Shown: positions 32,962-44,200 of the stretch, piece by piece | Position numbering within the stretch: position 1 is the stretch's first letter | How the letters are laid out: the number at the start of each line of letters is the position of its first letter | NCBI RefSeq assembly: GCF_963662255.1 | Contig: NC_085049.1 | Span: 66,411,479-66,475,478 of the forward strand | Direction of reading: 5' to 3' | DNA: 64,000 nucleotides | Origin: Cinclus cinclus | Taxonomy: Eukaryota; Chordata; Aves; Passeriformes; Cinclidae | The notes under the pieces: model-generated | What the model was told of the DNA's origin: nothing | The model's input: only the letters and a program-made list of their open reading frames with translations | Databases searched by the model: none | Position numbers and translations under genes: made by a program

Positions 32962-35747
32962 TCATCTCTTCCCGTGGAGCCACCAGGAGCCATGTGCCGA
33001 GCTCTTGGCGATGCTCATCTTCTCCTCGGGGCTGAAGTGCAGGATGGCCAGGATGGCCGTGAGCGTCTGCTGCCGGCCCCACGCGTCTGGCAGCGTGAGG
33101 AACCGGTACACCACGTTCTTCAGGTACTCCAGGTTGGCTCCTTCCCTGCTCTTATCCCGGCAGCTCTTCTGGATCTCACCCCGCAGTGCCGCCACCTCCT
33201 CGCGGTGCTTGTCCTCCTCGGCCAGGGCCCTGCCCTGCAGCTGGTGCAGCTGCACCTCCAGCTGGTGCTTGTGCTTCCGCAGCGCCGCAATCTCCACCTC
33301 CTTGCGCGCCAGCTGCTCCGCGTACAGGAAGAAGGTGGGCTCAGAGCTGGAGCACAGCTGCAGCTCCTGCGGGAGGATCTCCGAGGAATCCTGCCTGGGA
33401 GCGTCCCCAGGAGCGCTGTCCCAGGAGCTCTTGTGGCCGTGGGGCAGAGTGAGGGCACGGAGTCGCTCCAGTTCGTGGTCCTTCTCGGCCAGCACGGCCA
33501 GCGCCCGATCCCGCTGCTTGTGCATCTCCTCCTCCAGGCGCAGCGCCCGCTCCCGGAACTCCAGCTGGCAGCGCTCCAGCTCCTGCCGGTGCAGCTGCTG
33601 CAGCTGCTGCAGCTCCTGCTGCTTGGCCTCCAGCTCCTGCCGCTGCTGCTTCTCCGCATCATCCATGGCCAGCTGGAGCAGCACGTGCTTGTCCCGCAGC
33701 TCCGCCAGCTGCTCCCGCGCCTCCTCCAGCTCCCTGGCCAGGCCCACGTCCTTGGTGGCCTTGCTCTTGAGCACCTGCTGCGCCCTCACCTTGTAGCGCT
33801 CAAACTCGTCCTTGAGCTGCCTCAGCTCCTGCTGGCAGTGCCTGCCTGGGGCCTTGTCCCCATTCCCGTCCACGGTGCCCAGGGGCAGCTCTTGCTCCCG
33901 CGGCTCCTCTGGGCCCTTCTCAGCCGCCACCTGCAGCAGCTTCCGTAGCTTCTCCATCTGCTCCTTGAGCACAGTCACATCCAGGGTGGTCTCTTCCACG
34001 GGGACCTCGCCCAGGGAGTGGCTGGAGGCGGCGATGGCCAAGGTCTTGTTCTCCAGGTCCAGCTGCACGATGCGGTCCTTGAGCCTCTGGATGGTGCCCT
34101 GGTCCCTCTGCTTGGCCTTCTCATAGGTGCCCAGCAGCTCGGACACCTGGGCCACCTGGGCCTCCAGCTCGGCCACACGCTGCTCCTCCTGCTGCGAGCG
34201 CTGCCGCAGCTGCTCCTCAGCCTGGGCTGTCTGCAAAGGGACACGGCGGGGTTAGGGCAGCACCTGGCATCACACCTGGGGTCACACAGAGTCCCTGCTC
34301 TGCTCCAAACCAACAATGGGCCCTCCCCACCCCGGAAATCCTGCCTGAGACACCTCCCTTGTCCTGTTTTTTTGGGGATTTGTGTGTTTGGAATCCTGGA
34401 ATGGTTTAGATGGGAAGGGACCCCAAAGCCCCTCCAGTACCTCCCCTGCCATGGCAGGGACACCTCCCACTGTCCCAGGGGCTCCCAGCCCCTATGTCCG
34501 GCCTGGCCTGGGACACTTCCAGGGATCCAGGGGCATCCACAGCTGCTCTGGGCACCCTGTGCAATTATTTCAAACCTCCCAGCTTGAGGGACTGGGAAGG
34601 TGAATTTGTCCTGCTCCAGCCTCCCTCCCTGACAGCATCCCACAGAGAGCTGTTCCCCAGGATTGCCATCCCATCAATCCAAGCCAGGATGCTTTGGACT
34701 CTGAGAGACTGGGAGAGGCAATTTGGCTCCTCTAGCCCCAAACCCAGCTCCGATCCCTGGACACCACCCTCATTCCAAGCCAGGAATCACCTTTTTCATC
34801 TCCTGCACCAGCTGCAGCTGGAAGTGGTTCTTGAGGCTGGCCATCTCCTCCTGCAGCTCCTGGATCCGTGGGTCCACCTTGCCGTACTCTTCCCGCGCTC
34901 CCTGCAGCTCCCTCCGGAGCTCCTCCAGCTCCTGGCTTAGCTGCCGGACGTGCTGCTCCTGCTCGTAGCCCTGGGCTCGCTCGGCCTCATGCAGCTGGCG
35001 GTCAGCGGCACGGCGTGCCTCCCGCTCGGCACGCAGTAGCTCCTGCAGCTCACGCAGCATCAGCCCGTGGTCGCCCTGCTCGCGCTCGCGCTCGTGCTGC
35101 TGTGTGATGAGGCGGGCGCGGGTCTCGGCCAGCAGCTCCTGCAGCCGCCGCAGCTCGGCCTCCTGCCGCTCCGCGTCCTCCTGCGCCCGCCCCGCCACCT
35201 CCTCCAGCTCCTGCTTCATCTGCCGCCGCTCCGCCTGGTACGAGGCTTCCATGCGCGACTTCTCCTGCGTCACCGTGGCCAGCGCGCCTGTCAGCGTGGC
35301 CAGCTGGGCTTTCAGCTGCAGCAGGCGCCGCTCGGGCTCACCGGCGCCGCAGAGCTCGCCGCTCTCGGAGCTGCTCGGGTCCTCCGCTCTCTGGGGAGTG
35401 GGAGCTGCGGCTTTGTCCTCCTCATCCCCCTTGGCGCCGGTCACACTGGTCAGGCTGGCTGCAGTGTCTGCGCTGGCGGCCGTCCCTGCACTGTCCTCTG
35501 AGCTCTGGTCATCTCCAGAGTCCCTGGCTACGGGCGATGGCACTGCCAGGTCTCCCTCGTGGGACACGGAGAGTACCTTCAGGCTGGCTTCCAGCGCTTC
35601 CTTCTCCTTCAGGAGGCTCTTGTAGGCACGGACAACGTCCTTGAGCCGTACCTGGAAGCGCAGGAGCTGCTGCTTCTGAGTCTCTATGGTCTCCAGCAGC
35701 TCCTTTTTGCTGGGGCCGCCACCAAAGTTCATCCCAAACTTCTCCAT
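32962..35747 (-). CDS. GCC1: GRIP and coiled-coil domain protein 1 (golgin GCC88)
   Basis: GCC1 is a peripheral trans-Golgi golgin needed for endosome-to-TGN transport. Its GRIP domain binds Arl1. Two coding exons on minus, 34791-35747 and 32962-34230, join in phase 0 (GTGATT donor) to give 741 residues; human is about 775. The N terminus MEKFGMNFGGGPSKKELLET is diagnostic. Residues 70-140 are a Ser/Asp/Ala-rich linker. Residues 145-640 are almost all charged heptad coiled coil rich in Glu, Gln and Arg. The GRIP domain lies at about 680-735 and contains NLEYLKNVVYRFL with the conserved Tyr, then FSPEEK. The ATG sits 10 bases inside an exon that starts at 35757 (CCCCCAG acceptor), so an untranslated exon lies upstream at 36323-36362. 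Plus-strand frames across this gene are antisense shadows of the coiled coil. Confidence 0.95.
34388..34562 (-). mobile_element. CR1 3' end in GCC1 intron
   Basis: Copy from 'ggaatcctggaatggtttag' to 'acagctgctctgggcaccc', in the same orientation as GCC1, between its two coding exons. Confidence 0.88.
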
Positions 35748-35919
35748 GGGGGGGAATCTGGGGGAAAGCAGGGCAAGGAGAAAAGGCACCTTTGGCATGG
35801 GCAGGAGCATTCTCCTGGTCCTGCCAGGACACCAAATGGGCGGCAAGCATCACAAACACCACCCTGAGCACCCCCTTCCCAGGACCACCCTCCTGAACCC
35901 CTGCCAGGACCCATATCCT

Positions 35920-36130
35920 AACCTACCCAGGGCTTCCATACTGACCCCCTCGAGACCCCCATCCTGACCCCCCAAAAGTCCCACCCTGACCCTCCCAGGA
36001 ACCCCATCCTGACCCCACCAGGACATGACCCTGACCCCCCAGGATACCTCTCTGACCCCTCACGCCAGAACCCCCTTCCTGACCCCTCTCGGGACCCCCA
36101 TGCTGACCTCCCGGACATTCCCCAGACATC
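35920..36130. repeat. Degenerate array ccatcctgacccccc, GCC1 intron 1
   Basis: About nine variants of 'acccccatcctgacccccca' with a period of about 22-25 bp. It resembles the array beside the 4.1 kb CpG island. Confidence 0.7.
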
Positions 36131-36299
36131 TCCCGGAGTCCCCCGGGCCCTCCACTGTCACCTCGTCAGGTCCACCCTGACTCCCCAGACACCATCGTGA
36201 CCCCCCCGGACACCACCCGGGCATCGTCACCCCCTAAGGTCCATCTTGACTCCCACCCCGATCCCTCCGGACGCCCAGGGCCCCGCAATTCTCATCCCC

Positions 36300-36560
36300 C
36301 CGGTCCTCCGGTCCCTCCTCACCTCCGGCCGGTTCCGCAGCGCCGCCACTTCCGGCGGAAGTCTCAGGGTGGGGCGGGGCAAAGGGCAGGGTTAGGGGCG
36401 GGGCTACACCCCAAATAAGGCGATGTGTGCGCGTGGCGACACGGGGGGCGGGTCCTGATATCGCTGCTGGGCGATGCGGCCGTGGCTTGCACCCAGAGGG
36501 GGCGTGGCCTCAGCGCGCGACGCGGAGCGCGGTGTGGGCGTGACCTGAAGAAACGACCGT
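36300..36560 (-). promoter_or_regulatory. GCC1: CpG island promoter of GCC1 with ETS site
   Basis: CpG-rich sequence with an ETS-type CCGGAAGT on minus (36348-36355), just at the inferred start of the untranslated exon. A donor CGGAG|GTGAGG ends that exon at 36323. GC-rich sequence continues rightwards to 37.1 kb, so the promoter may be bidirectional. Confidence 0.6.
36323..36362 (-). other. GCC1: Untranslated first exon of GCC1
   Basis: Bounded at 36323 by a strong GTGAGG donor on minus; the start is placed near the ETS motif. It would splice to the coding exon whose acceptor is at 35758. Confidence 0.5.
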
Positions 36561-36859
36561 GTTCCCGGGGGCGTGACCATCGATGTGGTGTGGGCGTGGT
36601 CAAGGGATGGGGCGTGGCTCAGAACGGCGGCGACAGGCGCCTGTCCGTCCGTGTATCCCCTGAAGTGTCTCCCCCCCCCCCCCCCCCCGTCCCCTCCGTG
36701 TCCCCCATGTCCTCCGCGTGCTCCTCCCCGTCCCCTGTGTCTCCCCCGTGGCCCCTCCGTGGCCCGCGAGGGGGTATCACTGCCAGCCTGCAGCGGGGAC
36801 CCGGGCAGAGTGGTGACACCGAGCAGTGTCACCGCCCGGGGGCAGCAGTGTCGCTCCCC

Positions 36860-37130
36860 CTCCCGTGCTGTCTCCGCGGCGGTCGCTGTCCACCCCCTGC
36901 AGCCCCTCTCCAAGGAGGTGTCCCCCTGCGGGAAGAGCCTGGGGGTGCATCCCGGTGTTCCAAACCCGCCGGATAACGATGGGGAAGAGCTGGAGAGCCC
37001 TCAGGTCCGTCCGAGCCACCCCTGCTAGTGCCATCTCAGCCGGGCCCTGTCCCCGCTGTCCCCTGCAGGTGCTGGCGGTGCTCCTGGTGTGGCCGGAATC
37101 GCCCAAAACCGCCGGGATAAATAAAATTAC
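36860..37130 (+). ncRNA. Candidate divergent transcript opposite GCC1
   Basis: Acceptor-like 'ccaccccctgcag' (ending 36902), a donor-like CTCAG|GTCCGT at 37005, a second 'cccctgcag' ending 37068 and an AATAAA at 37120-37125 follow in order on plus. The second intron would be only 64 bases. In human the gene divergent from GCC1 is ARF5, but no ARF sequence is present here. Confidence 0.2.
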
Positions 37131-37139
37131 AACGGCGCC

Positions 37140-37370
37140 GTTTTGGTATTAACGAGTCCAGCACTGCTCCAACTGTCCTTGGCCAGGGGTTGTGGCCAAC
37201 AAAATTCTGACCTCCACAGAGACCCTGGGACAAAACTTTGTCACCTGTTTGTGCAGTCTGAGCAGACAAAGAAATGAATGTTCGTTTGTTCTTGTTCGTT
37301 GGTTCGTTGGAATTACATAAAAATAACATTAATTACGATTTTGTCTTCTATTGGTTACTGAATTCTTCCT
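37140..37370. other. AT-richer unique spacer
   Basis: Contains runs such as 'ttcgtttgttcttgttcgtt'. No gene or known repeat is recognised. Confidence 0.3.
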
Positions 37371-37371
37371 T

Positions 37372-37830
37372 GGGCAGGAACATCTCCCATTGTCCCAGGT
37401 GCTCCCAGCCCCAGTGTCCAGCCTGGCCTTGGGCACTGACAGGGATCCAGGGGCAGCCACAGCTGCTCTGGCAATTTCAGCCCAAAATCCCATCCATCCC
37501 TGCCCTCTGGCAGTGGAAGCCATTCCCTGTGTCCTGTCCCTCCATGCTTTGTCCCCAGTCCCTCTGCAGCTCTCCTGGAGCCCCTTCAGGCCATGGCAGG
37601 GGCTCTGAGCTCTCCCTGGATCCTTCTCCTTTCCAGGTGAGCACTCCCAGCTCTCCCAGCCTGGATCCCTAGGAACTGAGGGGCTCCAGCCCTGGGAGCA
37701 GCTCTGGAGTCTCCTCTGGACTCTTCAGCAGCTCCAGGTTCTGCTGGGTCAGATCCAGCCCTCACCCCTAGCACCCCCAAATCCTTCTGCCAGGGCTGCT
37801 CCAGCTGCTTATGTCAGCCTGGTGTCAGGT
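37372..37830 (-). mobile_element. CR1 3' fragment, ~460 bp
   Basis: Reverse-complement copy lacking the extreme tail. It includes the upstream block 'ctcttcagcagctccaggtt' and reaches to within 210 bp of the acrosin start codon. Confidence 0.88.
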
Positions 37831-38036
37831 GGGTCTCACCCAGTGTTGGTGCCCTGGAGCTGCCCCCCGACCATTCCAGATCTCTGCAACACCGAGCTGC
37901 CCCTCCCTGCCCTGCCCGCACCTGGAACCAGCCCCTCTGTGACATCACCCCAGCCTGGTGACACCGTGACACCTCTAGGGCCGTGGGCACCAGAGGTGAC
38001 ACTTCTGTTCTGCCTCTGCTACCTTCGCTGGCACTG

Positions 38037-40379
38037 ATGGCTTTGCTGTGGCTGCTCGTCCTGCTGGCCCTGGCCTGTCCCGTGGGGGCCACCTGGGACA
38101 CCTGCAGGTCAGTGTCCCCGGGGGGCTCAGGGACACTTGGGGGGTTCCTTGGCAGAACTGGGGGGACAAATGCCCCTTGGGGTTCTCTGGATCTGCTGTC
38201 TCTGAGCAGGGCAGTGATGGCTTTGTGCTTCCAGAGGCACCTGCGGGCTCCGGCCCATGGCTTCTGACCACAGCTCTGCTGCTGGCACGTCCCATGCTGT
38301 GGGTGGCACCAGTGCCCAGGCAGGGGTCTGGCCCGGCATCATCAGCATCCAAGCCACCTGGGAGAACGGCACGTGGCACATGTGCACAGGTGTCCTCCTC
38401 AGCTCCCAGTGGGTTCTCACAGTTGCACACTGCTTTGCCAGGGCCAGGTAAGAGACAGCAGGGACAGAGATGTTCCCAGAGCATGGGCAGGTGCCCAGGT
38501 CACAGCACCACGTGCCTGGGAAATGCTGGGCTGCTGCAGCCCATGGCTCTGCTCCCTGTCACCCCTCTCTCCATCTGTTCCCCAGACATGTCTCCATGTG
38601 GGAGGTGGTGATGGGGGCTACAGATCTGACTCACCTGGGCCCTGAGGCTGAGGTCAGACACATCCAGAGGCTCCTGGTGCACCAGCACTACGTGCCTGCC
38701 ACGGCCAGGAACGACATCGCCCTGCTGGAGCTGGACCAGCCCGTGGAATGCAGTGACTACATCCAGCTGGGCTGTGTGCCTGACGCCTCGCTCAGGGTCT
38801 CAGAGCTGAAATCCTGCTACATCGCCGGCTGGAACTTTGCCAGAGGCGAGTTCCTGAACAGGATGTGCGCTCTGAGGGGAGCTGGACACCCCAGGGGCAT
38901 AGGCTGGGCACCCCGGGGACACGGGCTGGGTATCCTGGGGACATGGATTGGGCACCCTGGGAACATGGGCTGGGCACCTCAGGGGCATGGGCTGGGCACA
39001 GACGGAATCCAGCTCAGAGCAGCCTGGACTGTGGGAAGTCTGCCAAGTCCCGCCAAGACAGGACATGAAACGGGATGAGCTGTAAGGTCCCTTCTCACCC
39101 AAACAATTCCTACTGGCCCTGGGAAGTCTCTGGAGAGATGGGTCTGGCCCCTTCCCCTGAGCCAACAACAGGAACACAGCTAGACAATGTCATTCTGGAG
39201 GAAAAGCCAGGCCCGAGGAAGGGGAAGGGATGGGTACTGAGCTGCTGGGGGCTCATTCCCCCTGTGCCCACAGCTCAGGGAACAGGCATGGCACTACAGG
39301 AGGCCAAGGTCCACCTCATGGACACAGAGCTCTGCAACAGCAGCCGGTGGTATGCAGGGGCTGTTCATGCTGACAACCTGTGTGCTGGGTACCCACAGGG
39401 CGGCATTGACACCTGCCAGGTAAGAGCATGTGATGAGATCCTCAGCCCCCAACAGCACAGGGACCCCCTCATCCCCCACACACAGCCTGACCTGTCCTGG
39501 GTCTGCCCTTCCCTCCCCCACCCACAGGTCCCTGTCCTACCTCTCCTTGTCCCCAAGGCCACAAAGCCCATCTAGTGCCCCCAGCAGACTCAAAGTGTGG
39601 ATGTGACTCTGGAACATCTGTCCTCTGCACATCTGGGATCCATGTGCAGAGATGGGAGAATCCCCGAGCTGCTCCCAGCTGAGGGCTGGAGGCTCCAGAC
39701 CCTGAGCAGAACCTTCCTGTGCTGGGAATGTGGAGCTGGCAGGGGCTGGGAGAGCAGAGCCAGCCCTGGGGCTGGGAGAGAGGAGCCAGCCCTGGGGATG
39801 GCAGCAGCCCCCACAGCCCCTGAGCTCTCTCTCTCGGCACAGGGGGACAGCGGGAGTCCCCTCGTCTGCAAGGACAATGGAGCTGACTACTTCTGGCTCG
39901 TGGGAATGAACAGCTGGGGAAGAGGCTGTAACAGAGCCAGGCACCCTGGGATCTACACTTCCACTCAGCACTTCTACAATTGGATCCTGCTCCAGACTGG
40001 CCTGAGCCCACCAGACATAACTGGTCCAGCACCAGAGCCAAACTGTGTCCTGACTCCTAAGCCAGAGGTCACCTTGACTTCTGTGGAGACCCCAACGGCA
40101 GAGCCAGAGTCAGAGCCAGTGCCAGAGCTGGTGCCAGAGCCAGAGCTGGTGCCAGAGACAACGCCAAAGCCGACGACAGTGCCGATACCAGAGCCAACTC
40201 AAGTGCCAGACACCCCCCATGTGCCAGAGAAGGAGTCGGTGCCAACACCGAAACCTGAATCCAAACCCGAACCAGAACCGGACAGGCTTCTGCTCATCTC
40301 AGTGCCGTACCAGAGCCTGGTGAAATTCTGTAACCTGCTCAAGGATTTCTTGCAGTTTCTGCGGGACCAGCTGGGCTGA
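38037..40379 (+). CDS. ACR: Acrosin-like trypsin-family serine protease
   Basis: Acrosin is the sperm acrosomal protease acting in zona or egg-coat binding and penetration. Five exons (38037-38107, 38235-38447, 38586-38845, 39274-39419, 39843-40379) give 408 residues, close to mammalian acrosins. Residues 1-18 are a signal peptide and a short light chain follows ([10 protein letters not shown]). The protease domain shows His89 (TVAHCF), Asp138 (NDIALLELD) and Ser233 (GDSGSPLVC). Asp227 lies six residues before Ser233, so specificity should be trypsin-like. [11 protein letters not shown] and [15 protein letters not shown] are typical of acrosin. The residue before the new N terminus is His44 (SHAVGG), not Arg or Lys. 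Exon 3 ends at a GC donor (AGAG|GCGAGT), inferred from phase. The C-terminal 120 residues are Pro/Glu-rich with PEP-type repeats, in place of the mammalian poly-proline tail. The gene lies tail-to-tail with PAX4. Confidence 0.88.
38885..39005 (+). repeat. Minisatellite, ~25-bp unit, in ACR intron 3
   Basis: Five copies of a 'catgggctgggcaccccggg' type unit. The array begins about 40 bp after the exon 3 donor. Confidence 0.85.
39010..39112 (+). mobile_element. CR1 3' end remnant
   Basis: Ends with 'gatgagctgtaaggtccctt' and 'ctcacccaaacaattcct', the tail of an old CR1 type, directly after the minisatellite. Confidence 0.6.
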
Positions 40380-40677
40380 CCCGGAGCACGAGGAGAGCCG
40401 GTTCTGGCTGCGGTCCCGCCCCGTTCCCGGCTGGAATCGCGACGCGGGGCCCGAAGCAGCCGCAGCCCGGGGCTGCTCCGTCCCTGCCGCCCTCCCTGCG
40501 TCCAGCCCTCGCTGCAGTCCCGTTTGTTGTTGAAATAACGTTGCTCGTGCTGCCCAGAACCGCGGTGTCAGCGCCATTCCCGGGCAGGGCGAGCGGGGCC
40601 GGTACCGGGACCGGGAGGGAGAACTAGCGGGTTCGGGAGGAGACAAGGGTGGGGTCGGGCCGGAGTGGGAAAAGAGC

Positions 40678-40683
40678 TTTAAT
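40678..40683 (-). terminator. PAX4: Poly(A) signal ATTAAA, candidate PAX4 end
   Basis: The plus strand reads tttaat. It lies about 570 bases below the PAX4 stop codon and 300 bases beyond the convergent ACR stop. Confidence 0.45.
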
Positions 40684-41250
40684 TTCACATGGGAGCGGCG
40701 TGGGGATGGGAGCGGCCCGAGCTGCGAGTCCCGGAGCCCCGAGGGACGCGGAGGTGCCCGAGGTGCCACCCTGAGCTGCTGCTGCCACCCAGGGGTGTCC
40801 CCCGTGTCACTAGCTCGTGCCTCTGAGCTGCCGGGACCCCCATCCCGCTGCCCCCGCTGCGCCCCTGGCCCTGGCAGCGCTGGAGCCGCAGCCGCGGCTC
40901 TGCTCCAGCCGGGAGCGTGTTTGGGATCCCTGGATCCGGGACATTCCCTCTTCTCCAGGAGACAGCTCCCAGGAGCTGCCCTGGCTCTGGGGAAGGTTCT
41001 GGGAGCGTGGGCCAGCCCGGAAGGAGTCAGGGGTCCTGGATGCCGTGATCCACCGGGATCCTGGATTCTGCGATCCACCAGCGTCTGGAGGTGGTTCGGG
41101 GTCCTGCCGTGGGCTGGCCTGGCCGTGCTGGCACGGCTGTCACCGAGGGCTGCCCTTCATGGATATCCACTGTGCCTGGCTCGGGGGGTGTTGGAGCCCC
41201 CCATCCTGCCAGGGCCCCTCCGGGCTGTGGGAGCGGGGGCCTCGGGGGGC

Positions 41251-44200
41251 TCAGCGGGGCTCCAGGCCCCAGGATGGCAGCGGGGTGAGCCCGGGGGGCA
41301 GCAGGGCGAGAGGGGTGCTCTCCAGGGTCTGCCAGGGCGCTGGAGCGGGGGTCCCACCGGGAGCCAGACCTGCGGGAGGGACATGGGGCTCAGGCACCTC
41401 CCTGGGCCCTGCGAGGGGACGCCCAGGGGACCCCCATCCCCAGAAGTCCGGGGGGTCCTTCACCCCCCCGCAGCTCCCACCCTGTCCGTGCTGGCGGCCG
41501 GCCCCTCGTACCGCAGACGGCGTCGTCCCAGGCGCAGGGGCCGGAGGTGCAGAGGTGCAGCGGGGCCGGGGGTCGCGGAAGGGTGGCGAGGCCATGGAGG
41601 GGCTGCGCCGAGCCCGCGGGAGCGGCCGGGAGGGGCTGCGTGGCACCAGAGAGCGCGATGTCACAGGGCATCCCTGCGGTGCTCCAGGTCACCACAGAGG
41701 GGACGGTCTGAGGTTCGGGACGCTCCGGACAGAGCTCCCCGACGGAAGCGCCGCCTCCAGAATGTGCCGGGACTTGTCGGGGTGTCCCCAGCACGCCGGG
41801 ACTGACCGTGTCCTCCTACCTGTGCGGCGTGACCGAAGGCGGGCGGGATCCAGTGGCACCAGGAGCCTGCGTGGGCAGGGGCGGGGACAATGTCCTCGTT
41901 CGGGCAGTGCTCGGCCCCCAGCCCCGACTCACCGGGGAGCACAGGTAGCGGCCGTGTCCTTTCCCCAGCTCCCAGGGAGGCTCTGGGAAACAACCCCAGG
42001 TGTCCCCAGCGACAAATTTCAGCCGCGCTCCCTCCCCGGGGCGCCCCTGGTCCCACCCCCTCCTCGGGCAGTAGGTTCCACGTCCCGTCCCCTCGGTCCC
42101 CGGGCTGTCACCTGAGCCGCCACCCTCCAGCTTGTTCTCCCGTCGCCACTTGGCTCGGCGGTTCGAGAACCAGACCTGGGGACAGAGAGGGAGCTGAGGC
42201 TGCAGACCCCCGCCCAAATCACGGCACCCGGGCCCGGGAGCGCCACCTTGGCACAGTTCCGAGCCCCGGAACACAGGCTCGTCACACCCCGGGAGCGAGT
42301 GGGGACATGGGTGGGACACGGGCAGGGAAAGAGGCTCCATCCCAGACATGGCACAGGCCTGTAATATGGATACGGACATGGGCAGGGGTGAATGGATGCC
42401 CACATCTTGATGCCAGGCATGCACTTGGGCGTGGACGTGGGCAGAGGAAAGGGTTTGGTTCTGGGCATCGTCAAAGGAAGGGTCTTGACCCCGAACATGG
42501 ATATGGACAGGACGAGCGGTTCCATCCTGGGAATGGGCACCAATACGGGCAGAGGAAGGGCTTTGATATGGCGTCCTCCCCTCCTCCCTGGGCTGGGAGC
42601 ACAACCAGGCTCCTGGTGTGTCCCTGGCATAGGGCACAGGACCCTGCTGGCTGCTCTGGTGTGTGCTTTGGCCGGCTGTAGGGTACCCATGGCACCGGGA
42701 ACTCGCTGCTGGCACTGCCCGGACACCCGGAGGCTGGCAGTGGTGTGGGGCTGGAGGGGAAGGGGTGGCCATGCACCAAAAGAGGCTCAGCAATGGCACA
42801 GGGATGTGGGTTTGGGTCTGCTGAGAGGAATGTGTGAGGGGGGTGTGCCAGGGAATGTGCTAGACAATGTGCCAGGTGTGTCAGGGAGCGTGCTACAGAA
42901 TGTGCCACAGAGTGTGCCAGGGAGTGTGGAACGTGTGCCATGGAGTCTGCCAGATGTGCCAGGTGTCCTAGGGAATGTGCGAGGTGTGCCATAGAGTGTG
43001 CCTGTGCCAGGTGTACCATGGAGACACCCCCCCCCCCCTCCCCCATGGAGCCAGGGACAAATCCAGCTCTGGGGGGTGGCCTCCACCATCTGGAGCCCGT
43101 CCCCAGCTGTGCGACAGGCAATGGTGGTGACACGGTTTGGAGCCGTCCCCGAGGGCAGAAGGAAGAGGGCAGGGAGGTCCCCGTGCCCCCGGACCTGTCC
43201 CCTCGATGCCAGGGGACAGGCCGGGCTGTCGCTGCCACCAGGACGTGGCCGCGGTTTCACTCGGACATGTCGGGTCTCCCTTACCCTGATGGTGCTGTCC
43301 GGGAGCTGGGTGGCTACGGCCAGGCTCTCCCGGGTGGCGGTGTCCGGGTACTGTCCCCTCTGGAACTCTGCGAGGGGTATCGGGGTGAGACGGGAGGAGA
43401 TACCGGGACGTGTCTGCAGCCAGACGCCGAGGCCAGCGAGCTGGGGTGCTCTGGGGCACTCTGGGGTGATTTGGGGCACTCTGGGGTGCTCTGGGATGGT
43501 TTGGGGTGCTCTGGGGTGGTTTGGGCCATCCCTCCGGGTCATCCCTGCAGCGATGGCTGGGCCACCCATAGGGGCACGAGCCAATCCCGAAATTCCCCCC
43601 CCCCCCCCCCCCCCCCCCCGCCTTGGGAGCAGCCCCGCTCGGAGCCAGCATCCCGATGGGAGCACACCTTTCTCCAGAGCCTCCGCCTGCTGCCTGGAGA
43701 ACACGGTCCTGTTCCTGCCGCCGCTCCGGTGCCGCGGGGGCTGCTGGCTCCCCGGGGCCGGTGGGGGCTGCGGCACCGGGGCCACGGCCAGAGGGGACAC
43801 TGCGGGGACAGAGAGGTAGAAGCTGGAGGCGGACTCGGTGCTGGGCACTCCCCGGAGGGGCCGGGAAGAGTCGGGAGGGGTCCGGGATTTGGGACAGCCC
43901 AGCAAGGCTCACCCCGAGACCGCGAGTCCCGGGACTCGACCACCAGCCGGAGGTCGCTGGGCAGGGTCCTGAGCACGCGGTTGATGCAGGAGACCTGGGC
44001 AGGGGAGAGGGAATGTGCCCGGGAGGGGACGGGACCCCCGGGGGCTGCGGATGTCGCGGAGCTGTCCCTGGGATGTCTACGGAGGCAGGGATTCTCCACC
44101 CCGGGGCCGAGCCCGTCCGTCCCCGTTTCGGAACCAGGACCCAGGGATCACGGGACTAACAGAATCTAACGGGAAGCACGGCAGGGATAGGGGGGGCGGC

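Noticed and set aside
32935..33948. 337-codon open frame on plus, Leu/Gln-rich
   Set aside because: Antisense shadow of the GCC1 coiled coil, in which CAG/CTG-rich codons keep other frames open.
41933..41982. Possible extra PAX4 exon with good splice signals
   Set aside because: It joins exon 7 in phase, but then no downstream exon keeps the frame open. Skipping it gives a model with the expected length.
40817..42115. 432-codon open frame on plus
   Set aside because: Antisense to the last PAX4 exons, low-complexity Gly/Arg/Pro content and no protein-like features.
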